A DNA stretch of 64,000 bases from Larimichthys crocea. Taxonomy: Eukaryota > Chordata > Actinopteri > Sciaenidae. The notes beneath the pieces are model-generated. The model saw only the letters and a list, made by a program, of their open reading frames with translations, did no database searches and had not been told where the DNA came from. The position numbers and the translations under genes are program-made. The stretch spans positions 495,798 to 559,797 of the forward strand of contig NC_040016.1 of NCBI RefSeq assembly GCF_000972845.2, read 5' to 3'. Shown piece after piece: positions 48,201 through 62,142 of this stretch; the stretch's first letter is position 1; every line of letters starts with the position of its first letter.

Positions 48201-51200
48201 TTTTTCCGTCACATGACCTGCTCTGTATTGACTGTCAGCTGTTCTGTCGTGTCCTTACATCGTCTTTCTGCTGCTTCCTCCATCAGTGGATCTCCACCAT
48301 CAACAACATCTCCAAAAGGATCTACCTGAGTGAAAACGCAGAGGTCTGTACCCTCATTTACCTTTTTATTTACCTTGTTACAGGTCATTGTGGCAATCTT
48401 GGCAGCCATCTTTAGCTGACAGGAAATGATGGTCGGCACCACTGACATATATAAAGATGCAAAGCATCTCCACTTCCTCCCACTGTAGAAAAATTAAACT
48501 AAAGTAGCCCAGATACGGCTGCTGCCATTGTGCACTGGTAGTCATTGTGTTTGGAGCTGCGGTATCAAAGTCAAATAATTAATTAAAACCAAACCTATCA
48601 GAAAAATTGTCACTTCAACAAACATCAGCATGATAAGAACTACCTAAAACAACAGAGATCATCTTTTGGAAAGGGTGTGATCAGTTATTTTGGCTTCATA
48701 TTTTGGGGACCTGTCCTGTCGTTCTCCAACTAGTCGATGGTTGGTGCCTTTAACCCCTCAACAGCAGCTTAATTGCCACTGTTTTGAAATTATATGTTCA
48801 CTGATGAGTCCACAAACTCTGGCCATGTAGTATATCTTAATCAAAGAAATCCTGTTGGCAGGAGCTGGCAGCCAGAGTGAACCAATCAGCTCTTGAAGCT
48901 GTGACACCATCGCCGTCCTTCCAGCAGAGACACGAGAGCATGAGACCCAGCAGGTAGGTGTCCAAAACTGATAATGAAGAGCCAATCAAGTCCTTCATCA
49001 GTAAGACCATCGTCTCACTCTCTCCATTCCAGTAAAGGGCGTGCTGGCCGAGCAAGCAGTATTAGCTCTGTGGGCTCAGAGCCGTCACCTGCCCTTTCTG
49101 TGCTCTCACTGGATGCTCTGGTCGATCCGGAAACACCCATCCAGTTTGATATAATTTCCCCCGTCAGCGAGGAGAACTCAGGACAGAGCAAGACGGCAGC
49201 ACAGTCCGGCAGGTAGGTCACTAAAATCACTGAAGTTAGCTCATGTCTTCTCCCTCTTATTTTCACTGATTTTAAAGGGTCAATTCACCCAAACTATGAA
49301 AAACAAAAAACTGTTTGTATCTCTCTAAGCAGGTAGATTTTTTAATACAGGTTTTGAGACATCAGTCTCTGAGATTTCTGTCTCCAGCCCAATGCAAAGG
49401 AGGTGAAAGGGGAGTAGTGAATGAGTGAACAAGTGACTGATTGTCACCTGATTAATCAAAGTGTGTGTGTGAGGGTTTGTATAGATGTCCTGTCTATTAT
49501 TGTAGCAGCTGCTGGTTATTGTTTCATGTTTGTGTGTCCACAGAAGAAGTAATCCATTTGGAGAGTCAGGAGACAGCACTTCAGAAGACAGCGAAGGTAC
49601 CGTCTGTAAGGTCTGGTTGGATAAGAATAGGATTTAAAGGTTAAATATACAAAATTCACTGCCACTAGATGTCACAATCAAACGCCAGCACTTTAGATCA
49701 AAACAAATGGGTGCTACATCCACCAGTCGTTTACTTCACAGATAATTATAAAATGCACCTCAACAAACTCAACCAACTCTGGTTTGGTCAAAATAAACTC
49801 TTAATTCACTGAGACCTGAAAATATTTGTTAAACCGGCTAGTCCGTCCACCTAAAGTACTTGTTTTTGCCCCTGACGCTCCGATTGTATCTGATGATCAT
49901 TAATAACATTTCAGAGAAATATTAACCAACCTTTATTATTTTATATTATTATTATTATTATTTTATTTTATTATTATTAAACCTTTATTTGACCAGGAAA
50001 GGTCCCATTGAGATTAAAAATCTCTTTTTCAAGGGACTCCTGGCCAAGACAGAAACTGGAATTATGAATGGAATTGCAGACAGATATATTTATTTTATTG
50101 TTTGGCTTATTTTTCTTTTTCTGTCGTCCAGACTCGATCCTCCACCAGCTCTTCATTGTTCGCTTCCTGGGCTCCATGGAGGTGAAGACTGTCGAGTCAA
50201 TAGACGTCATCTCTGAGACCATGAGGCAGATCCTTGCAGCCAGAGCCATCCACAACATCTTCAGGATGACTGAATCACACCTGCTGGTCACCTGTGACTG
50301 CCTCAAGTATGAACCACAGAGTGTGTGTGTGCTTTAGATTATGCTGTCTCAGCATCTCCCTCTCTAAACCCAATCAGTCGCAGCAGATGGTCGCACACCA
50401 TGAGCTGGATTCTGCCTCTTAAAGGAAGTCTTTTCTTGCCACTGTCCCAAACTGCTTGCCCGTCTCTGTGAATAATATTATAAAGACTTCGGTCTTCGTT
50501 TTTTCTGAAAAAAAAAACCAAAAAACAATAAATGCATGCCTGAGACTTACATCTTTGCACTTGTTGCAAATGTAAATGTATCATTCATCTTCTCTGGACA
50601 ACTTGTAACAGCAAATATTATGAAAGTCATGCAGTCTGTTTTCTTAACGACTCAGGGCGGTACAGTGGTTACTACTGTTGCCTCACAGAAGAGGGTTTCT
50701 GGTTTGAACCCCCAGTCAGAGTTTGCATGTTATCCCCGGGTCTGTGTGGGTTCTTTCCGGCTACAAGACATGCACTTAACAGGTTAATTAGTGACTCTAA
50801 ATTGCCCATAGGTGAGTGTGAATGGTTGTTTGTCTCAGCCCTGTGATGAGCTGGCGACTTGTCCAGGGCGTATCCCGCCTTTTGGGCTTGAGCCAGCCCC
50901 TGCGACCGTGATAAGGATAAGCAGTTATGTAAAATGGATGTGAGTGGCTTTAGTTGAAAGATTTGGGGGTCAGAGTAACTACGAATATCCATTTCAACAA
51001 ACAAAGATGACAGAATTCACCATAACACTGATATAGAGAGGGTGTTGGTAACAAACATTTGTCATTTTGGAAAAGTCTTGAGTCGATATATTTTTCTTTT
51101 CAGGCTCATTGATCCTCAGACACAAGTCACTCGACTCAGGGTAAGATGATCTCTGTTTCTCTGCTTCGATAGTTTTAGTCTCAGACATGTTTCTGGTGAT

Positions 51201-52558
51201 TTATCACCTCCTCTTTCCTCCTGCAGTTCCCTCTCTCCACTGTGGTTCAGTGTTCATCTCATCAGGACAACAAGAGGTTGTTTGGTTTCGTTCTGCAGCC
51301 GGCAGGCGGGCGGGGCGACAGCCGAGCCGTCTGCTACATCTTCGAATCCAACAACGATGGAGAGAAGGTCGTCTGTGTGTTCACCTGTTGGTCTGTAACT
51401 GTCTAACAATCTGATTGGTCTGTCTGACCTGTTTGTCTTCTTCATGCGTTTCAGATATGTGACAGTATCGGTCTGGCCAAGCAGATAGCCTTCCACTCTG
51501 AGATGGTGAGACTGAAGCTTATGCTAACTAGTAATGGTAATGGTACCTTCAGGTGTTGCTGTGGATTAATTATTTTCGTTGTGTTGTTGTGTAGGACCGT
51601 AAGGCTGTGGAGAAGAGGAAGGAGCAGGACAAGGCCAAAGAGAAACAACAGGAAGAGCTCAGCAAACAGAGACAGATAGAGAAGGTGAACTTTAACCTTT
51701 AACCCCACACTTGACCCTACATTAAAACATACTTTACTCTTAACTAACAAATACATTTGGTGACCTTCAACCCCTGGTTCAGATTGTACCTCACAGGGTG
51801 CTCGTTCAGCGTATCCTAGCTTGGGACAGTTGTCCACATCACTCCTTCCCTCTTTGGGTCAGATTATCCTCATATCGCTGCTATGCAGACGACACACAGC
51901 TCTATCTGCAGTCATGATCGATGACCAACTAACATTCTGACGTTACCTCGGTTGCCCATTCATGCTGCTTCCCACTTCAGGCCTTAATTGACTCAACATG
52001 CTACCCAACTCCTGATACTCCTGATACGACTAGATTACTGTAACAACCTCCTGATGGGCCTACCAGCCTTCACAGCCCTTTCAGATGATCATCAAGCTCC
52101 ACTGGCTTCCTGTAGCAGCCCACATTGAATTCAAATCCCTAATGCTGACTACAAAGTAGTCTCTGGTTCATCACCCGCTTACTTGAATGTCCTTATACAG
52201 ACATATGACTTTTCTCGTTCGTTGGTGGAACATCCTACCAGTTCCTACCAAATCAGGGGCGTCCCTCTCTACCTTCAAAAACCTCCTGGAGACCCAGCTC
52301 TTCAGAGAGTACCTCCTCTCCAACACTACCAACAACTGGACACGATAAATCGATAAATGATAAAAATTTATATTAAACTTGTCTTTTTGATTATTTTGCC
52401 TCTAGGATCTAGAGGAGCAGAGCCGTTTGATCGCAGCCTCAAGTCGCCCCGCTAACCTGCCTGGCTCTGACGGACAATTCCTAGTGCTTAGCAACAGCCA
52501 GTCGGAGGACAGTGACGCCGGGGAGGAGGGGAAGAAGAAGGGCGAGTCTGAAGCCTAA
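41326..52558 (+). CDS. appl1: Adaptor protein APPL1 (BAR-PH-PTB), 22 exons, 708 aa
   Basis: Rab5 effector adaptor of early (APPL) endosomes that binds adiponectin and other receptors, AKT and DCC. Coding exons: 41326-41379, 43119-43217, 43330-43389, 43759-43830, 43977-44064, 44317-44358, 45576-45634, 46380-46526, 47386-47468, 47606-47767, 47872-48060, 48150-48192, 48287-48343, 48862-48953, 49033-49212, 49544-49596, 50132-50306, 51104-51140, 51227-51367, 51455-51505, 51595-51684, 52406-52558. All are GT-AG and in phase, giving 708 codons; human APPL1 has 709. The BAR region is exons 1-9 (MPGIEKLPIEETLEDSPQ; QFKERDLKEILTLKEVFQ). The PH domain is exons 10-13 (LTRKQGYLYIRNKTGLVSSS; WISTINNISK). 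The linker is exons 14-16 (QFDIISPVSEENSGQ). The PTB domain is exons 17-20 (LHQLFIVRFLGSMEVK; AIHNIFRMTESHLLVTCDCL). The charged tail ends KKGESEA, close to human KKRESEA. The sequence is near-identical to APPL1 throughout, and I prefer it over APPL2 on that basis. The start context GCCATGC is good. Confidence 0.97.
41905..42135 (+). mobile_element. SINE-like repeat (GGCACGGTGGGGCAGTGGTT type)
   Basis: Begins GGCGGCACGGTGGGGCAGTG and runs through AAGACATGCAGTTAACACG, TTGGTGACTCTAAATTG, CTGCGATGAGCTGGC, TGTCCAGGCTGTACCCC and GATAGGCTCC, ending in a GGATGGAT tail. A second copy lies at 50653-50945. This pattern is very common in teleost genomes. It is in appl1 intron 1. Confidence 0.82.
42185..42440 (-). 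mobile_element. SINE-like repeat, reverse orientation
   Basis: Plus-strand words TTCAAGGGCACCTCAGCAGT, CCCAGGAGGTGCACTGGCAC, CCACCAGTCCAAGCTCC, CTTGATCCGGGCACCCTCCG and GTTCCCAAGCCAAGTCCCTA form a pattern widespread in fish. The last part, read on the minus strand, is tRNA-like with a degenerate B box. It lies in appl1 intron 1. Confidence 0.65.
44381..44657. mobile_element. MITE with terminal inverted repeats in appl1 intron 6
   Basis: Starts AGGTCCGGTGTGTAGGATTT and ends AAATCCTACACCCTGGACCT, an inverted repeat of about 20 bp with few mismatches around 277 bp of non-coding sequence. I could not define a clear target-site duplication, so the superfamily is left open. Confidence 0.88.
45187..45238. 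repeat. (GT)n microsatellite
   Basis: About 22 GT copies followed by a CGTGTGTG variant, in appl1 intron 6. Confidence 0.95.
45701..46130. mobile_element. 430-bp imperfect palindromic element in appl1 intron 7
   Basis: The left end (TTCATGGATC, GAAGATGTTTCACCTCTCAT, CTAGGCAGGAT) is the reverse complement of the right end (ATCCTGCCTAGAC, GATGAGAGATAAAACGTCTT). The inner arms also pair: TGACGACTGTCATC ... GTCACCTGAGGTC near 45801 pairs with GACCTCAGATGACTTT ... GACAGTCGTCA near 45980. A single strand could form a long interrupted hairpin. There is no coding frame; it is probably a foldback or MITE-type element. Confidence 0.82.
46527..46553. repeat. (CA)n directly at the appl1 exon 8 splice donor
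   Basis: Exon 8 ends at 46526 and the intron begins GTACACACAC with about 12 CA repeats, so the microsatellite starts inside the 5' splice site. Confidence 0.95.
49975..50050 (-). mobile_element. 3' end fragment of the LINE family seen at 33852-34758
   Basis: Plus-strand AAACCTTTATTTGACCAGGA followed by AAGGTCCCATTGAGATTAAA is the reverse complement of the LINE tail at about 34703-34742. It is preceded by an ATT/TTA trinucleotide tract, the complement of the LINE's TAA tail. It is an inverted 5'-truncated copy, or a SINE sharing that tail, about 80 bp upstream of appl1 exon 17. Confidence 0.75.
50653..50945 (+). mobile_element. SINE-like repeat, second copy
   Basis: Same family as 41905-42135 but more complete: CAGGGCGGTACAGTGGTTAC, TTGCCTCACAGAAGAGG, GAGTTTGCATGTTATCCCC, TTAGTGACTCTAAATTGCCC, AGCCCTGTGATGAGCTGGCG, TTGTCCAGGGCGTATCCCGC and GATAAGCAGTTATGTAAAAT, with an ATGGATG end. 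It lies in appl1 intron 17. Confidence 0.85.
51840..52330 (+). mobile_element. L2-like LINE reverse-transcriptase remnant in appl1 intron 21
   Basis: The frame around 51865-51915 reads SYRCYADDTQLYLQS, which contains the YADD catalytic motif of a reverse transcriptase. It is followed by ACTAGATTACTGTAACAACC (D-Y-C-N-N-L-L region), CTCCACTGGCTTCCTGTAGC (L-H-W-L-P-V) and later CTCTTCAGAGAGTACCTCCT. The body is broken by deletions and stops between these motifs, so it is a decayed copy. Confidence 0.85.
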
Positions 52559-53068
52559 CAAAAAGCATGGAGGATGCATGTTTTTACCACCCAGGCAAAT
52601 CCCAGCTGGTACTGTCAAAGCAACAGCTCAGGAATCAGAGGAGGAGAACAACACCCGCCCGCCTGGGCTGCTTGGGACTGAAAAACATGTGCTCCCTCTT
52701 TGCTGGACTCTGTTTGTGGTGGAGCTTCTGAAAACAGAGGAGAAACGCACCCTCGCTATAAGAGGAGGAGGGGAGTACTGTCAGACGCTGCTTTTTATAC
52801 GGGCTCCACAGATATAGATTAACCTGCAAGTTTCTGTTTTTTTATGTTTGTTTTATAAAAAGAGATAACGTCTACAACATACGAGTAGTCAAAGCAAAGA
52901 CACGTGCAGAATAATGAACAAGGATCAGGACATGTGGGAGAAGTCAGATTTGGACAGTGTCGACTTTTGCTCAAGAGCAAGGTGACGGTTTGGCCACTCA
53001 GAGATTCAGAAGGGCAACAAAACACCTCAGTGTGGACGGCCAAAAAGTTTGAGACAGAATGTTGTAAA

Positions 53069-53072
<4 letters not shown>

Positions 53073-53106
<34 letters not shown>
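53073..53106. repeat. (GA)n microsatellite
   Basis: About 17 GA copies, probably in the appl1 3' UTR about 515 bp after the stop codon. Confidence 0.95.
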
Positions 53107-53108
<2 letters not shown>

Positions 53109-53564
53109 ATGGAGTCTTATTTTGAAATGTCCTTCCTGTTGTGTCCAGTTTCACTGCAGAATTAACTTGAAAAGTCTTGAATCATCATCACAGTAGAGCC
53201 TCAACAATTAGCTACTAGTCGATAAAAAGGAACCTCGGATGTGTCTCCAGCTTCTCAAATGTGAGAATTTGTTGTGGGTTTTCAGATTTTTTATAGACCA
53301 ATCGACTAATTTGAAAAGATGATCAGGAGATTAAACAATTATAAAAAGTAATTGTCCGTTGATCAAGTTTACTGTAGTTTAGTTTAGTTTGCTGATATGA
53401 ACTGAAGGCAGCGGCAGCAGCTGTATGGAAGGTGAAAAGAAGCTTATTCAGAGGTCGACAACGTCATCCAGGCAGCGTGGATTTGGTGATTCACAGGTCA
53501 AAAGATATTCTAGACGTCTTAGGTTAAAAATGGGCTGAATTTGGTGGTCCAAATGTTACAGGCT

Positions 53565-53830
53565 TATGGTTAGAATGGTAGAGCGTGCACCCCATGTTAA
53601 TTGCTGCAGCAGTCCAGGGTTCATTTCCAGTCTGTGGCTCTTTGCATGTCATTCCCCCTCTCTCTCAAGCTTTATTTTCTGATAGAGACAGCTGAAGAGT
53701 GACAGGAATGTGGGGAGAGAGAGATGGGGAATGACATGCGGAAGCCACAGGTCGGATTTGAACCCTGTGCTGCTGTGGCAATGACTGAGCCTTCGTACAT
53801 GGGGTGGCTGCTCTACCAACTGAGCTCCCT
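53565..53830. mobile_element. Inverted pair of tRNA-derived SINEs
   Basis: The left copy (+) reads GGTAGAGCGTGCACCCCATG, CAGGGTTCATTTCCAGTC and TTTGCATGTCATTCCCCCTC. The right copy (-) has GGGGAATGACATGCGGAAGC, GGTCGGATTTGAACCCTG, TGTACG-like spacing and CTCTACCAACTGAGCT at the end. The same family occurs at 24285-24415. The two face each other about 60 bp apart, giving potential for a strong intramolecular hairpin in the transcript. Confidence 0.8.
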
Positions 53831-54054
53831 CAACACCCCGTTCCCCCTCTCTCTTGAACTTTCTTAACTGTCATCTGAACATTGTCAACATAAAGGTTCA
53901 AAATCCCCCCAAAAGAATCCTGGTTAGGGTTGAAAAACATCAACATTGACTGGAGGAAAGAGTGAACAAACAGTATTCTCAGTCACTCGCTTTGTTGACC
54001 TGTTCATCCTCTAGAGGTCCTTGTCAGGTTAATGTAAATTAACCATCCATCCAT

Positions 54055-54420
54055 CACCGTAGGGGTGTCCACCAAAAAACGGTAGCAAACCTGCGGCGGA
54101 GAAGTTGAGCCGGAAAAACGCAGCCTGGCATCACACTGTGGCTGCCAATCAGACGATCTGACTGGTCAAACTTCCACAGTCAGCCTGAAATGTCTCTGAA
54201 ACTGAGACTCTAAACTCTGATACTCTACCTGTTGTGTTCTTTGTTTATTTCATGTACCCAGCTTCTAAATGTGCCTGGCTCACAATTTATGCTGCAATAT
54301 AGTGACACGAAGAAGTTAAAATTGGTTTGCGTCTAATGGTTTGAGAGAAAAAAAGCAAGCTGTGGTCCAGCGACATGGACAGTGAATGACAGAGAGGGAG
54401 TGCAGGATTCTGTCTGAATG
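54055..54420 (+). repeat. Dispersed repeat family C, copy 3
   Basis: Shares GAGAAGTTGAGCCGG, GGCATCACACTGTGG, CCAATCAGACGATCTGACTG, CTCCACAGT-like, CAGCCTGAAATGTCTCTGAA and GATACTCTACCTGTTGTGTT with the copies at 20095 and 28435. It is 5'-truncated. Confidence 0.78.
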
Positions 54421-56746
54421 TATCAGGGTTGCGGGCGAGTCTACGGGCAATTTAGAGTTACAAATTAAATTAATTAAAAGTGGATTATGGGAGGAAGCCT
54501 TGAGTACCCGAAACATGCAAACGCCACATAGAAAGGCCCTAGCTGATGTTCGAATTAGGAACCATCTTGGTGTGAGGCGCCACCGTATTTTATAAAGTAT
54601 GATTGCAGTTTCAACGGGGATATTTGAACATATTATAATCTGCTTCACTGCGAGATATAGTCTAATGCTGTTAAAACAAAAGTTAACTTTTCAACCCATC
54701 CCAGTTTTTACCAGATGTCCGACTTATTGACCTGGAAATCATTAAATGAGTGCTCCCTGATTTAATATCTGATATTGTTGACTGTGATTTTATACGAAAA
54801 CACTGGTATTGAAGACAAAATTATTTACTATTTTAAAATATTGACCACTGAAACTCCTGCACTACATTTTCCTTCCATGATTGAAACACCTGACTCGCTC
54901 AGGAGAGCTCAGCAGATCACTTGGGGTCAAAGGTTGACTCTTATTTCTTTGATGACAATATTTCAGCCCTGACCTCCTTTTTCTGTGCCAATATTAACCG
55001 ATATTAACATATCGTTATCTATGCTTTGTCCAAGTACCCCCAGCATCTCGTGCCGTTTTTGTATGCGGTGTGCGTTAACATGTTGTCAGGAGTCCTTCGT
55101 CTTGCTGGCGCTGATGTGAAGGTGGTTGAACGAGTAGTTGCATGAAAGTAGTGCTCATTAATAAGAATCGTATACCGTCCAACCAACTGTTTACTGATTT
55201 AAGGCCTCGGAAAAGACCCAGAGATGCTTCACACCGGCTCTGTTTTATTGTGGAACACTTGTTTGACATTTGAAAAACTTGAGATCTGTCAACACAAGCA
55301 CAAATATGATCAATTACTCTCATCACATTGACTGTATCTTCATTTTAAAAGCATCTTCTCTGACATCTGACATCAGTATATTCATCTGTGCTTTGACAAG
55401 TGTTAATGAGGGTCATTGTTTGATTCATTAATCTGCCTTCATCCAGAGTGAATCACACATTTTATCTGTAGGAACACATCCAAATATGCTTCAGATCGGA
55501 TGGCGATATTTCTAAATCAGCAGTTTGATGATGATTATTATTATTATTTTTAATGTGTTTCTTTGGGAGGATGTTTTCTCACTGTAACCAGGTGAAGGAC
55601 TCGTGTCGATGGAGCTGCACTTTACTGACGCAGGAAAACACGACAGGATCGATGGTGTTGAGCTGTAAATATGTTCCAGCGATAATTGTTTCAGTGTCAT
55701 GAATAATAATAATGATAAAAAAAATGCTTTTCAGTGATAAATAAAGCACTAACTCCACCTGCCTGAGTCAGTCTGCTGTTGTAATGAATCTCCAGCTTGT
55801 GAAATTTGATAGTGACTCAATGTGTTCATTTCATTAATATTAAAGAAAATCAGTTATCATTCTCAGAACGTCACAGTCGTACATCAATATTTGATTTCAT
55901 ACAAAAACGTATTTTAAAAATATTTTATATAAGTGTATAGAAACATTACAAACTAGGAGGAATCACATGTTGTACTCAACACTTTGTTGTCATCCATTGC
56001 TTTTGTCTAACATTATTTCAGAATTTATTTTAAGCTAACAATATGCATACTTTTGCTCAGTTTTAACTATATTAATAATCTATTTGCAAAACTTAGTTTA
56101 AGAACACTTTGAGGTGCTTCACCTCTAAATATGAGGATCGAGAATTAGTACAGTCTGTGAAATTAACACACAACTGACCACAGAACAATTTTATTATTAA
56201 ATAAATATGAACAAACAAAATTAATAAAATACATGAAAAACACAGATTTCAGTGAAGAAATAGAATAGTAAATACCTAAACGTATTAGCCAAACAGCAAC
56301 ACAAAAATTGGCAATCTTTACGTACGAATTTACCCAACAAAACCAACAAGACATTAAACGCAGCTGACTTGTAAAAGTATATAAGTTTAAGTATAGTAAG
56401 TATGCTTTAGTTACAGATATGCTTATTTCAAGTGTAAAAATCCTTTCCAACACATGAGAGAAGACATATAATATTAACATTGTTTGTAAAATGAGTTTCA
56501 AACAGATTTAAAAAAAAGATGAAATAAAAAAACTTTGTTTTCCTGCTTCAAACATTCATGCCTGCTTTGTAAAGTGATTATAAAGTGCACAGCATAGGCT
56601 TTATAGGCACAGATATCTGACACTTGACATTTGATCTTTTTGATTGTTCTAAGGTTTAAGCTACAAACGTCAGTCTTCATGTCTCTCCTGGGTTCACTGG
56701 CTCGTCTCAGTTTGTACCAGACTCAGCAGCAACCTTCAGCGACCAT

Positions 56747-58854
<2,108 letters not shown>

Positions 58855-59124
58855 GGTTCAGGTAAAACTTTCAGACAGCTCGTGGAGTCTCTCTGTCGGT
58901 GTGTGTGAGTGTGTGTGCTTTTATAGAGGACAGGTGTGTGTGCGTTATCCATGGTGTCATCCCGGCTGCTGTCAGCTCTGTACACGGTGGCAGCGGAGGC
59001 AGAGGCAGCAGCACCAACACCGGTGTGTTATGTATACTTCCGCTCATACAACCTTCAGAATAAAAGCACGCTTGTTGTTTTGTTTTTGTGTTTGAAATTT
59101 GCTTTATTGACATGAACGTAATTA

Positions 59125-59480
59125 AGCAATAAATAAAAACTGTAGCTGCTTTTAGCTAATGTTAGCTCAGTTTGTTAGCCGGGCTTCCCGGACTGTGAGC
59201 TCAGAGCACTGGGGGAGTGTTAGTGTTTGGACCACAGGGAGCTAAGGCAGTGTCGTGCTAGAACCAGAGCTGGGCAAATGGGCAATGTAACTGGGCTCAG
59301 CGGCCCCTATGGAAATAATGACAGAGGCAAAAATGCTTTAGAGGACATTATTGGAGAAAACTAAGAAGAGAAAAGGAGAGCGTGATCGAAGCTGCTGCAC
59401 AAGACTGGGGCTGACTTTGAGTCCTTGGCAAGATCCTGGTGAAATAAAAGGCTGAAAGACAGACGCTGAGCTGTGCTTCT
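59125..59480 (+). repeat. Dispersed repeat family A, copy 3
   Basis: Carries AACTGTAGCTGC, GTTAGCTCAGTTTGTTAGCC, GAGCACTGGGGGAGTGTTAG, GGGCAATGTAACTGGGCTCA, CTAAGAAGAGAAAAGGAGAG and GGTGAAATAAAAGGCTGAAA, matching 1640-1940 and 200-390. It lies just upstream of the ARF gene's first exon, which is transcribed leftwards. Confidence 0.75.
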
Positions 59481-61940
59481 TGCTGTTGCTTGATGTTTGG
59501 CTGTTACCAAAGTTGTCGACTCGCTAGGTTTTTGATCATAAGTAATATAATAATAACAAATACACAGTGCTTAAAATGCAAAATGACTGCTATTTGTGTT
59601 AACTGTTATGAGGAAAAAGAGAATATACTTGTAGACTATACAGCTATACAAAAACAAAGGAATATAGCAAGTGTAGTAAGTCAGTTTTTGTCTGTCTGAA
59701 TACTGATTTTGATTTCGCTCTGATGGTGAGTTGAGTGACTTTTATTTTGGTAGAACGACCTCAGTTCCTGTGTCTTCCAGTATAGCAGGAAGTGTGGCTT
59801 TGTCTCTTCCTCTTGTTGCTGTTGGCAGAGCTGACAGTCTGTTTTCTGTGTGTTGCCAGGTTGATTGTCTTCACTCAGTCTATGTTTAGTTTGTGTACTT
59901 CTGGTTGCTCACAGTGACTTTACTGTAGTAATTGTAGCACCTGTAAACAAATGTGTTCAATCAAATGAAACGAACAAATCATTGGCCCGGCCAGTGGGGA
60001 AAATGCTGCTCTGTTGCTGTAATAGACCAGTTTTCAGGAAGTGGAACTGAGAATCAGTGAGTGGTTACTGTAAAAAAGAGAAGTTCACACAGGAGGCTAT
60101 AAATCAAGACTATCCTAAAACACCTGGAACGAAATCTCAACAAGCTTTATCATTTGAGTGTATATGTTCAATGTATATTTTCTGGAGACTTTATTTTCCA
60201 ACACAAACGTCTAAAAGCTGTTCCCCAAAAAACAAACAAACAGATAAAGGGATGACATAATGTTTGTGTGACCTTTATCACACACAGAGGAAACTGTGGT
60301 GTGTTTGTGGTTCAGGGAAATTACAGCAGAGTGAGACATCGTGCAATCCTCCAACACATTCCTCTGGCTGATCTGGTTTTCTCCACGTGGATTGTTACAA
60401 CACAGTCAGTGCTGACTGGTAGTTATTAAAATTCAATGTATGGTTACTGTGTTATAGGTTAATTTTACTGTATGTTTGCATGCTGCTACTGTATGCTTTT
60501 ATTTCCCTCAGGATAAATGAAGTATCTATCTGGTGCTTCATATTAAAAGTGTTCAGTAGGAAAAAACACAGGATATCTGTTTAAAAAATAGACATTTTTG
60601 GCATATTATCATCAGCAGATTACCTTAAACAGAATGGAGCAGCCACACATACAGTAAGGAGCAACATGTCCAGACTTTAAGAGACTCAAACTAGACTTCA
60701 GCATTTTGTAGGTGAACCAAAAGGCCCAGGTACAAAAACTGTAGCAGTACTACATTGCTTAGTTTTGGGTGAAGAAGCCCATTGCATAAGCTGCAAACAG
60801 ACACTGTTTGCCTTTCACTCCTTTAAATCCTCGGGTAGAGTTTAAAGGATCTTACTTGAAGGATCAGTATGTTTTAGGATTTAGGAGTTGCTGATTGTAC
60901 CCCCCTCGCCCCACCAAGCATGAAGGAGAAACTACAGTGGCTGCTAAATACATGCAAAAACATGAAAGGATGATACATCAATTAAAACATACTTGTTTTT
61001 GATGTTGTATTATATTCCATGTATGAAGCTTTATAACTAGGTTCGGGAACAAAGACCACATCCCGAACTCACACATTATATGTTCACTTCCTCTTTGTCT
61101 CAGTTTTCACATCCCTTCCACCCAAACCCCTTCTTCTCTTTTTTCTGTATACCTTTTGTTTGAATATAGGGCAAAGACAAGATGTCTTAACTCACTCCTG
61201 GACTTTTAAATACAGTCTTAGATCATAACAAACTCTGCACTACAAAGATATTTCTATATTTTCTACATACTGCTGTTAGAAACTGAGTACGATTAGCTGA
61301 TAATAAACCTAATCAGCCACCATCAGACAACCGGATCATACTAAACAGTTACCTAGTGTTTCTGTAGCGTTGACAAGATATTCAAAAATAAACATATTAG
61401 CAGTCTGAATTAAACTAAAGCTCCCTGCAGTGTCTGGGGAAAATATGGCACCAAACTCCTTGAGAAATATGAAATTTGAATAGTTCATTACATATTCTTA
61501 AAAACTCCAGAAACACGAGATAAAGGACGTCATATGTCCATAGATTTCTTGTTAATTCAGCATCAATATAATCCATCCATTTAAACTTTTCTGGATTTTG
61601 TTGTCATTTTAGTGGGAGACGACAGTAGGAATAAGGTGAACTGTTTAAAAAATGAAGATTTCCCATTTGAAGTAAGAGCTGGTTGGATGCTCAGATACAC
61701 ACCGAATTGTCGCCCTCGTGTGATAGCCTTAATAACAATCTGAATCTGTAAAGTAACTAATCACCAATTTTAAATAAATCAGGAGTAAAAAGTGCCTTAA
61801 AGCTGTGCAATGTAACAGTAAGTAAATGTAAATGGAAAGATTCAGCTTCAAATTTGGATAAATCCGATAGAGAGAGGGGAAGTTTATTTAAAGAGAAATG
61901 AAACTTAAAATGACTTGAACCAGGAAGTGAGGAGCCTGTT
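59481..61940. other. Intergenic stretch without recognised gene
   Basis: AT-rich sequence with only short open frames (up to about 70 codons) that lack recognisable motifs. A TATA-like GATAAAAACG lies at about 61948, roughly 60 bp upstream of the next start codon, and may be part of that gene's promoter. Confidence 0.5.
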
Positions 61941-62006
61941 CAGGCAGATAAAAACGAGGACACACAGACACTTCACTGCAGACGCTCTAGTCTGGTGAGG
62001 ACGAAG

Positions 62007-62076
62007 ATGAAGCTGTTTTTTGTTCCCATGGTGATGGCACTGGTTGTTACAACTACTGGATTCACAACAACAAGAG

Positions 62077-62142
<66 letters not shown>

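Larger units (their letters stand above)
52559..56740. other. appl1 3' UTR and convergent intergenic region
   Basis: Downstream of the appl1 stop there is a (GA)n repeat, SINE-like sequences and a family C copy, listed separately. The rest is AT-rich without a recognised gene. appl1 (plus) and the ARF gene (minus) converge here, so both 3' UTRs lie in it. An ATAAATAAAGC at about 55737 could serve as a plus-strand polyadenylation signal, but the transcript ends are not resolved. Confidence 0.5.
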
